11,393 nucleotides of DNA from Bacteroidales bacterium UBA1208. GTDB taxonomy: Bacteria > Bacteroidota > Bacteroidia > Bacteroidales > P3. The notes under the pieces were generated by a model. That model was given only the letters and a program-made list of their open reading frames with translations. It was not told where the DNA came from and did no database searches. The position numbers were made by a program, and so were the translations under genes. Position 1 is the stretch's first letter, and each line of letters starts with the position of its first letter. The DNA lies in assembly GCA_002309955.1 (NCBI GenBank), contig DBXQ01000074.1, positions 3,511-14,903 on the forward strand, read 5' to 3'. Below are positions 6,375 to 11,393 of the stretch, piece after piece.

Positions 6375-7472
6375 TTAGAAATTAAACTTGGTATTCTTCA
6401 TCCGTTCAAGGAATGAGACATTCTCGTGTACAATGCTTTCGATGACATGGTCGAAAGGCTGGTCGGAAGAAGAGCTGATGCGCATCTCAATGGGGAGATA
6501 ATAAATGGGAAGTCCTGCCATAATGTCGGAGGAAGAGAGTTCACGAAGACGGACAGCATCCTTCTCGGTGGTTAAAATGAGTTTGCGGGCACCCTTGAGT
6601 TGCTCGAAGGCTTTGCGGATGCGTTTGATATCGGAAACAGAGAAACGATGATGGTCACCAAAACTGATGGGAGTGACGGCACAAAGACCGGACACATACT
6701 GAATCATGGGTTCGGGATGGGCAATGCCAGTGACAAGAAGCACTTCGTCGATGGTGTCGAGAGGAAGCGGGGTTGTGCCCATGAGGGGAAGGGGATTGCA
6801 ATAGTGGATGTGGCTGAAGAAAACTCTCTGGTGAGAACGGAGTTTGAGCCGGGCAATAAAGTTGTGGCGATCGATGGGGTTGATTACTTCGGGAGACTTG
6901 GTAACAATGACAATGCGGGCACGACGACAGGCTGAGCGGAACTCGCGAAGGTCGCCAAATGGCATAATGAAGTCGGAGAAATAGGGCTTGTGATACTCGG
7001 TGAGGAGAATGTTGACGGTAGGTTTGATTGAGCGATGTTGGAAGACATCGTCGAGAAGGATGACTTGCGGGGGTAACTCACGTTGAAGAAGTTTCTGAAC
7101 TCCTTCCACCCTGTTTTCACATACGGCCACGGTAAGTTTGGGGAACTTCTGTGCCAACATGGCAGGTTCGTCGCCCAAACGAGATGGGCTGTGACACCCA
7201 TCGTCGAGGACGAATCCTTTGGTTTTGCGGCGATATCCCCGGCTGAGAAGAGCAGTCTCGTAATGGGGAGAGAGCAGATGCAGAAGGTATTCAACATGCG
7301 GGGTTTTGCCAGCCCCACCAGCACAAATATTACCCACCCCAATGGTGGTTACAGGAGGAGCCACCTGACGTTTGATACCGAGCGAAAACATCAGATTACG
7401 GAACCACACTCCGACAGCGTACCACATGGTAAGCGGGAAAAGAATACATGATATCGTTTTGCGAAATGACAT
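6375..7472 (-). CDS. lpxK: Tetraacyldisaccharide 4'-kinase (lipid A biosynthesis)
   Basis: 365 residues, within the normal family range. LpxK transfers the gamma-phosphate of ATP to the 4' position of the tetraacyldisaccharide 1-phosphate, giving lipid IVA on the inner face of the cytoplasmic membrane. Visible motifs: an N-terminal hydrophobic, membrane-associating helix (about 8-30); the P-loop GVGNICAGGAGKTP (45-58), with GGAGKT where GGTGKT is common; SRGYRRK (77-83); LGDEPAML (99-106); LLDDVFQHR (139-147), the Walker-B-like signature of the family; and TTEKDAVRL (301-309). It heads the minus-strand operon, with a leader of roughly 100 nt after a TATCTTTG box at 7581-7574. Bacteroidota lipid A is often dephosphorylated at 4' later, but this step is still needed. 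Confidence 0.95.
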   Translation of the reverse strand: MSFRKTISCILFPLTMWYAVGVWFRNLMFSLGIKRQVAPPVTTIGVGNICAGGAGKTPHVEYLLHLLSPHYETALLSRGYRRKTKGFVLDDGCHSPSRLGDEPAMLAQKFPKLTVAVCENRVEGVQKLLQRELPPQVILLDDVFQHRSIKPTVNILLTEYHKPYFSDFIMPFGDLREFRSACRRARIVIVTKSPEVINPIDRHNFIARLKLRSHQRVFFSHIHYCNPLPLMGTTPLPLDTIDEVLLVTGIAHPEPMIQYVSGLCAVTPISFGDHHRFSVSDIKRIRKAFEQLKGARKLILTTEKDAVRLRELSSSDIMAGLPIYYLPIEMRISSSSDQPFDHVIESIVHENVSFLERMKNTKFNF

Positions 7473-7573
7473 ATTATGCAGTTATTACAACGGCCGACAA
7501 GAGACTTTGCAATGCTGAGAAACGAACAAACAGACATCCCAATAGCGGATTGCCGGACATAATTATTCCGATG

Positions 7574-7581
7574 CAAAGATA
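7574..7581 (-). promoter_or_regulatory. Promoter -7 box for the lpxK operon
   Basis: On the minus strand this reads TATCTTTG, an exact match to the Bacteroidota sigma-ABfr -7 consensus TAnnTTTG. The -33 element (TTTG-like) is weak: only TTTTAG is seen about 22 bp upstream. It is part of a 12-bp element mirrored at 7652-7663. Confidence 0.6.
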
Positions 7582-7631
7582 CACAAAAAAAACGACTTGA
7601 AAACTAAAATAACTTTTTTGCAAAAAAAACA

Positions 7632-7660
7632 TTGTATATCTGAAAAAAATCGTATCTTTG
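7632..7660 (+). promoter_or_regulatory. Promoter for the flavodiiron-ferritin operon
   Basis: TATCTTTG (7653-7660) matches TAnnTTTG, with TTG (7632-7634) 18 bp upstream as a plausible -33 element. A start a few bases downstream would give a short leader of about 20 nt before ATG 7686. No further operator is obvious apart from the mirrored 12-bp element. Confidence 0.7.
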
Positions 7661-7685
7661 CATTCTATAATTTTCTGTACACAAA

Positions 7686-8894
7686 ATGCAAAACTCACGT
7701 CAAATAACCAAAGACCTCTATTATGTAGGTGCAAGCGACCGAAAGCTTGCTTTGTTTGAAAATGTCTATCCCATCCCCCGTGGCGTATCGTATAACAGTT
7801 ATGTCCTGATGGACGAGAAGACCGTCCTTCTCGACACCGCCGATGCCGCAGTGAGCGGACAATTTTTTGAGAATGTGGCCGCTGTGCTGAATGGCCGCAA
7901 ACTCGACTACCTGGTGGTGAACCACATGGAACCCGACCATTGCGCCCTGATAGAAGACCTGCTTCTGCGCTATCCCGAAGTAACCATTGTCACCAACGCC
8001 AAAGCCGCCACGATGATTCGGCAGTTCTTCAACCTGAATATTGACAACCGTCTGCAAACCGTTGCCGAAGGTGCCACCCTGTGTACAGGCCGCCATACCC
8101 TGACCTTTGTCATGGCTCCCATGGTGCACTGGCCTGAAGCCATGGTCACCTATGACACCACCGACAAGACACTCTTCTCGGCCGATGCCTTCGGCACTTT
8201 CGGTGCACTGAACGGCAATATCTTTGCCGACGAGGTGAATTTCGACCGCGACTGGTTAGACGATGCCCGCCGCTATTACATCAACATTGTGGGCAAATAC
8301 GGTATGCAGGTGCAAAACTTATTGAAGAAAGCATCAGCTCTTGACATCGCAATGATATGCCCGCTACACGGCCCAATTTGGCGGCAAGACTTGGGATATT
8401 ATATTGACAAGCACGTCATCTGGAGCAGCTACAAGCCCGAAGAGCGTGGCGTGCTCATTATTTACGGCAGCATCTACGGACATACCGCAGCGGCAGCCGA
8501 AAAAATGGCCTCCCTGCTGGCAGAGCACGGCATTAAAGGCATCGCCATGTACGACGCTTCCCACACCCATGTGAGCCAACTGGTGAGCGAGTGTTTCCGT
8601 TACAGCCACATCGTCCTCGCATCCTCCACCTACAACGCCGGCATCTTCACACCGATAGAAGATCTCCTTCACGACCTCAAAGCCCATGCCTGGCAGAACC
8701 GCACTGTGGCCATCATCGAGAACGGTACTTGGGCAGCCCAAAGCGGCAAACAGATGCGTACCCTCCTTGAGGAGATGAAAAACATCACCATTTTGGGTGA
8801 AGACATCTCCCTCAAGTCGGCTATGAAAGAGAGCCAGCTGGAAGACATGAAGTTCCTGGCCGACCTCATCGCCGTGAACCTGAACAACGAATAA
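7686..8894 (+). CDS. fprA: Flavodiiron protein (FprA family A-type flavoprotein)
   Basis: 402 residues, the standard length of a two-domain flavodiiron protein. The N-terminal half is a metallo-beta-lactamase-like domain with all expected di-iron ligands: His80, Glu82, Asp84 and His85 in NHMEPDH, His148 in PMVHWPE, Asp167 in FSADAFG and His228 in CPLHGP. The C-terminal half, about 254-400, is a flavodoxin-like FMN domain with phosphate-binding GSIYGHT (261-267), SSTYNAGIF and ENGTWA segments. Enzymes of this type reduce O2 to water and/or NO to N2O in the cytoplasm of anaerobes; which substrate dominates cannot be read from the sequence. It lies 30 bp before the flavin reductase-rubredoxin gene, its likely electron donor, and appears to be first in a three-gene unit ending with ferritin. 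The start follows the promoter at 7632-7660 directly. Confidence 0.96.
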   Translation: MQNSRQITKDLYYVGASDRKLALFENVYPIPRGVSYNSYVLMDEKTVLLDTADAAVSGQFFENVAAVLNGRKLDYLVVNHMEPDHCALIEDLLLRYPEVTIVTNAKAATMIRQFFNLNIDNRLQTVAEGATLCTGRHTLTFVMAPMVHWPEAMVTYDTTDKTLFSADAFGTFGALNGNIFADEVNFDRDWLDDARRYYINIVGKYGMQVQNLLKKASALDIAMICPLHGPIWRQDLGYYIDKHVIWSSYKPEERGVLIIYGSIYGHTAAAAEKMASLLAEHGIKGIAMYDASHTHVSQLVSECFRYSHIVLASSTYNAGIFTPIEDLLHDLKAHAWQNRTVAIIENGTWAAQSGKQMRTLLEEMKNITILGEDISLKSAMKESQLEDMKFLADLIAVNLNNE

Positions 8895-8924
8895 CCCTTT
8901 GCCACCTATAAACACCCGCACAAA

Positions 8925-9560
8925 ATGAATACTCACAACCAAAACGCATTATTCAAACTGAGCTACGGTCTCTACGTCCTCACCGCCCGCGAGGGCGACA
9001 AGGACAACGGATGCATCATCAACGTAGCTCCACAGCTCACCGACACACCCTTGCAGATGCTCGTGTCCGTCAACAAACAGAACTACACCCACGACATGAT
9101 TGTCCGCACAGGACTATTCAACGTGTCGCTCCTCACCGAACATACACCCATGACAGTCATCCAGCATTTCGGATTCCAGAGCGGGCGCGACGTGAACAAA
9201 TTCGAGAACTGCGAGATGGAGATGCGCTCCAGCAACGGACTTCTCTACGTGCCGCGCTATACCAACGCCTACATCAGTGGCAAGGTGAACCAGATGGTCG
9301 ACCTGAGCACCCATACCCTCTTCATTGCCGAGATCACCGAGTCGGTGTTGCTCAACAACGACCCTTCCCTCACCTACGAGTACTACCACCAGCATATCAA
9401 GCCCAAACCCGAAGCCATGGCAGCCCCCACAGGCGACGGCAAAACCCGCTGGGTATGTCAAACCTGCGGCTATGTATACGAAGGCGATGAACTACCCGAC
9501 GACTTCGTCTGCCCCTGGTGCAAACACGGCAAAGCCGACTTTATCAAAATTACCGATTGA
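8925..9560 (+). CDS. hrb: Flavin reductase-rubredoxin fusion (high-molecular-weight rubredoxin type)
   Basis: 211 residues. The N-terminal ~160 residues are a flavin reductase-like FMN-binding domain (KLSYGLYVLT, NGCIINVAPQLTDTPLQ, LVSVNKQNYTHDMI, FNVSLL, FGFQSGRDVNKF). The C-terminal ~40 residues are a compact rubredoxin: Cys178, Cys181, Cys196 and Cys199 in CQTCGYVYEGD and DDFVCPWCKHGK. The loop between the two CxxC pairs is short (14 residues), as in rubrerythrin-type rubredoxins. This architecture matches Hrb of Moorella thermoacetica, an NADH:rubredoxin-type reductase that feeds FprA and is encoded beside it; the same layout here supports that job. It would carry electrons from NAD(P)H through FMN and Fe(Cys)4 to the flavodiiron protein. 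The ferritin gene starts 26 bp downstream. Confidence 0.92.
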   Translation: MNTHNQNALFKLSYGLYVLTAREGDKDNGCIINVAPQLTDTPLQMLVSVNKQNYTHDMIVRTGLFNVSLLTEHTPMTVIQHFGFQSGRDVNKFENCEMEMRSSNGLLYVPRYTNAYISGKVNQMVDLSTHTLFIAEITESVLLNNDPSLTYEYYHQHIKPKPEAMAAPTGDGKTRWVCQTCGYVYEGDELPDDFVCPWCKHGKADFIKITD

Positions 9561-9586
9561 ATTTTAACCTTTAAAACAATAACAAC

Positions 9587-10102
9587 ATGCTTAACAAAAA
9601 AGTAGCCGACTTGCTCAACGAGCAAATCAATAAGGAGCTCTACTCCGCCTATCTGTACCTCGACATGAACAACTATTTCCAGCAGCGCGGCCTCAACGGC
9701 TTCGCCAACTGGTACATGATTCAGGCACAGGAAGAGCGCGACCACGCCATGCTCTTCTACCAGTACATGCAGAACAACGACTGCAAGGTGACCCTCGACG
9801 CCATTGCCAAGCCCGACAAAGTCTTCAAGACCGACATGGACGTGTTGAAAGCCGGACTGGAGCACGAAGAGTATGTCACCGCCAGCATCCACACCATCTA
9901 CGATGCCGCCTACAAGGTGAAGGACTTCCGCACCATGCAGTTCCTCGACTGGTTTGTCAAGGAGCAGGGTGAAGAGGAAACCAACGCCCGCGACATGATC
10001 ACTAAGATGGAACTCTTCGGCAACGATCCCAAGAGCCTCTACATGCTCAACCAAGAACTGGCCGGCCGCGCCTACAGCGCCCCCAGCCTGGTGCTCGACT
10101 AA
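9587..10102 (+). CDS. ftnA: Non-heme ferritin
   Basis: 171 residues, the usual size of a bacterial ferritin subunit. The ferroxidase-centre residues sit at E. coli FtnA numbering: Glu17 (NKEL), Glu50 and His53 (QEERDHA), Glu94 (EHEE), Gln127 and Glu130 (EQGEEE). No heme-binding Met characteristic of bacterioferritin is evident, so ferritin rather than bacterioferritin is preferred. It should assemble into a 24-subunit cytoplasmic shell that oxidises Fe(II) and stores Fe(III), removing iron that could react with peroxide. It is last in the unit with the flavodiiron protein and Hrb and is closed by the terminator at 10123-10154. Confidence 0.96.
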   Translation: MLNKKVADLLNEQINKELYSAYLYLDMNNYFQQRGLNGFANWYMIQAQEERDHAMLFYQYMQNNDCKVTLDAIAKPDKVFKTDMDVLKAGLEHEEYVTASIHTIYDAAYKVKDFRTMQFLDWFVKEQGEEETNARDMITKMELFGNDPKSLYMLNQELAGRAYSAPSLVLD

Positions 10103-10122
10103 CCATTGTATGAGACATTTTC

Positions 10123-10154
10123 AAAGGGGTGTGTGGTGACCATACACCCCTTTT
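10123..10154 (+). terminator. Rho-independent terminator of the flavodiiron-Hrb-ferritin operon
   Basis: AAAGGGGTGTGTGG (10123-10136) pairs with CCATACACCCCTTT (10140-10153) around a TGA loop: a 14-bp stem with one G-U pair, followed by T and a mixed TTTTCC tail. It lies about 20 bp past the ferritin stop. The T-tract is short, so some read-through is possible. Confidence 0.85.
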
Positions 10155-10167
10155 CCTAACCCATGAC

Positions 10168-10647
10168 ATGAATAGGAAGCCTCACGAACGCCCGACAACC
10201 GTCTACCGCACCACCGTCAGCATCATCCTCTACATGGTGCTATACGTTGCCCTCACAACCCTTTTCCTCTACATCATGATGAAGGCTGATGGCATGGACG
10301 CAAAACTGGTGTCAGGCGCACTGGCCTTGGCTATGATATTGCCCATCGTCCATACCCTTCGGCACACAAAGGACCGCATTGTCGTTACTCCAAGCCACCT
10401 TTCCCTCACCAACATCACAACACGTTCCAAGCATGGGGACTGGAAGACCGTTCAGAAAGCCATCCTCCCTTGGGGCGACATCAAAGACATCTCACCCAAC
10501 TACGGCATCAAACTAACCAACCTACAGAAACAAGTGATTGTCACCCTGCGCAGCGGCACGCAATACTTTATTGACTCCGACCTATACGACGTCTTCTTCC
10601 TCGAAAGAAAGCTGAAATCCCACTGGCACCGCTTCCGCAACATGTGA
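10168..10647 (+). CDS. Small two-helix membrane protein with possible PH-like cytoplasmic tail
   Basis: 159 residues from ATG 10168; an in-frame upstream GTG at 10129 is rejected because it falls inside the terminator stem. Two hydrophobic helices (about 14-38 and 46-64) are followed by a soluble tail, about 68-159, rich in alternating strands: RIVVTPSHLSLTNI, PWGDIKDISPNYGIKL, KQVIVTLRSGTQYFID, then a basic helix ending in FLERKLKSHWHRF. The pattern resembles small bacterial PH-domain membrane proteins, but I do not recognise a specific family and assign no function. It starts only 13 bp after the ferritin terminator, with no promoter of its own visible, so it may depend on read-through. It sits between two oxidative-defence units, which is its only functional hint. 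Confidence 0.7.
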   Translation: MNRKPHERPTTVYRTTVSIILYMVLYVALTTLFLYIMMKADGMDAKLVSGALALAMILPIVHTLRHTKDRIVVTPSHLSLTNITTRSKHGDWKTVQKAILPWGDIKDISPNYGIKLTNLQKQVIVTLRSGTQYFIDSDLYDVFFLERKLKSHWHRFRNM

Positions 10648-10817
10648 CAGCTCTGCCAACAATACGTTGTCTATATCCATCCATTTTTTGAGCATATTTT
10701 ATCCGTCTGCAAAATACGCATTTCTCTCAAACCTTCTTGCATTATTATCGGAAGTTTCTCACGTTCTCAACAACAGAGCATGTATAACGCTTCGTGATTT
10801 CACTCTGAAATCGGATG

Positions 10818-10825
10818 CAAAATTA
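10818..10825 (-). promoter_or_regulatory. Possible orphan minus-strand -7 box
   Basis: Reads TAATTTTG on the minus strand, fitting TAnnTTTG. The surrounding ATGCAAAATTAC (10815-10826) is like the lpxK-facing element ATGCAAAGATAC (7571-7582). No protein gene lies downstream on that strand, so it may drive an antisense or small RNA, or be only an operator-like half-site. Confidence 0.3.
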
Positions 10826-10856
10826 CACAAAAATCTTGACATGTAAAAAAATAATA

Positions 10857-10886
10857 TTTCCATATCGGGAAAAAGTAGTATCTTTG
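10857..10886 (+). promoter_or_regulatory. Promoter for the reverse rubrerythrin gene
   Basis: TATCTTTG (10879-10886) is the same -7 box as in front of the flavodiiron gene, with TTTC (10857-10860) as an approximate -33 element 18 bp upstream. It predicts a leader of about 40 nt and expression independent of the ferritin operon. Confidence 0.65.
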
Positions 10887-10932
10887 TATTTTAAATAGAA
10901 CATAATATTAACCCTAAAAAGCAACGAACACA

Positions 10933-11393
10933 ATGAGTAAAAAGTTTATCTGCCCCGTGTGCGGCTATGTTTATGAAGGCGACACCATGCCCGAGAAGTG
11001 CCCCATCTGCGGCAAACAAATGCAGGAAGTAAAAGAAGACATCAAGACCTGGGCTGCCGAGCATATCGTCGGCGTGGCAAAGGATGCCCCTGAAGACATC
11101 AAGGCCGACCTTCGCATGAACTTCGAAGGCGAGTGCAAAGAAGTGGGCATGTATCTTGCCATGGCCCGTGTGGCTCACCGCGAGGGCTACCCCGAAATTG
11201 GTCTCTACTGGGAGAAGGCCGCTTTTGAGGAGGCTGAACACGCCGCCAAATTCGCCGAACTGCTGGGTGAAGTGCTTACCGACAGCACTGCCCAGAACCT
11301 CAAAATGCGTGTCGACGCCGAGTATGGTGCCACCGCCGGCAAAACCGACCTCGCCAAACGTGCCAAAGCCCTGAACCTCGACGCCATCCACGA
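10933..11393 (+). CDS. rbr: Reverse rubrerythrin (rubredoxin domain first), 3' end cut by window
   Basis: The first 153 residues are present; the frame is open at the window edge and the family is usually about 190 residues, so roughly 40 are missing. The order is inverted relative to classical rubrerythrin. A rubredoxin domain comes first (Cys7, Cys10, Cys23, Cys26 in CPVCGYVYEGD and CPICGK). A ferritin-like di-iron four-helix domain follows from about residue 37, with ligand motifs NFEGECKE (Glu65), FEEAEHAA (Glu99/Glu100, Glu102, His103) and VDAEY (Glu130). Proteins of this layout, best known from Clostridium acetobutylicum, act as NAD(P)H-dependent peroxidases with a suitable reductase. 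Here the Hrb-type flavin reductase-rubredoxin encoded upstream is a candidate donor. The start ATG 10933 follows its own promoter and gives the rubredoxin domain its normal N-terminus (MSKKFICPVC). Confidence 0.93.
   Translation, partial: MSKKFICPVCGYVYEGDTMPEKCPICGKQMQEVKEDIKTWAAEHIVGVAKDAPEDIKADLRMNFEGECKEVGMYLAMARVAHREGYPEIGLYWEKAAFEEAEHAAKFAELLGEVLTDSTAQNLKMRVDAEYGATAGKTDLAKRAKALNLDAIH

Larger units (their letters stand above)
10648..10932. other. Intergenic region before the reverse rubrerythrin gene
   Basis: 285 bp of lower-GC sequence. No terminator for the preceding gene is clear. A minus-oriented TAnnTTTG box lies at 10825-10818 and a plus-oriented promoter at 10857-10886. The only minus-strand frame (10671-10742, 23 codons) has no ribosome binding signal or recognisable product. 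Confidence 0.6.

Noticed and set aside
7474..7734. 86-codon minus-strand frame across the divergent promoter region
   Set aside because: It would start inside fprA and run through both promoters; Phe-rich sequence without recognisable features.
8364..8942. 192-codon minus-strand open frame over the flavodiiron gene
   Set aside because: Shadow of a fully conserved flavodiiron protein; no family features.
9470..10054. 194-codon minus-strand open frame over ferritin
   Set aside because: Val/Leu/His-rich shadow of the ferritin gene, spanning the hrb-ferritin junction without its own signals.
10129..10167. GTG start extending the small membrane protein upstream
   Set aside because: It lies inside the terminator stem; ATG 10168 gives a sensible N-terminus before the first helix.
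10671..10742. 23-codon minus-strand frame in the rubrerythrin upstream region
   Set aside because: Very short, no ribosome binding signal, and about 75 bp from the only possible promoter box.

Overview
The window reads as chromosomal DNA of an anaerobic Bacteroidales bacterium (phylum Bacteroidota). Three things point there: type IX secretion (T9SS) sorting domains of both type A and type B, intergenic Bacteroidota-style -7 boxes (TATCTTTG, consensus TAnnTTTG), and a set of strict-anaerobe oxygen-defence enzymes. I cannot name a genus. I see no tRNA, rRNA, insertion sequence, phage gene or CRISPR array.

Left end (1-600): the last 81 codons of a plus-strand gene with a type B T9SS sorting domain, then about 350 bp without a gene. 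That stretch holds a hairpin, three perfect 11-bp tandem repeats and the rho-independent terminator of the minus-strand operon.

Minus-strand operon (7472 down to 600), in order of transcription: lpxK (lipid A 4'-kinase), cutC, a large lipoprotein with a transglutaminase-like domain, and a secreted fibronectin-III protein with a type A T9SS sorting domain. Gaps are 6 bp, a 4-bp ATGA overlap, and 49 bp. The lipoprotein gene carries several in-frame arrays of 9-bp units, and a related array lies in the gap after it. An envelope-enzyme gene thus heads a unit that ends in surface or secreted proteins.

Divergent promoter region (7473-7685): two mirror-image 12-bp promoter elements, one facing lpxK and one facing the plus-strand genes.

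Plus-strand oxidative-defence unit (7686-10154): a flavodiiron protein (FprA type), a flavin reductase fused to a rubredoxin (Hrb type), and a ferritin, closed by a strong terminator. The expected chemistry is NAD(P)H to flavin reductase/rubredoxin to flavodiiron protein, reducing O2 to water or NO to N2O, while ferritin stores the iron that would otherwise drive Fenton chemistry. A small two-helix membrane protein with a possible PH-like tail follows. After it, with its own promoter, comes a reverse rubrerythrin (rubredoxin domain first) that is cut by the window end and would remove peroxide. The right-hand 3.7 kb is therefore largely an oxygen, NO and peroxide detoxification locus.
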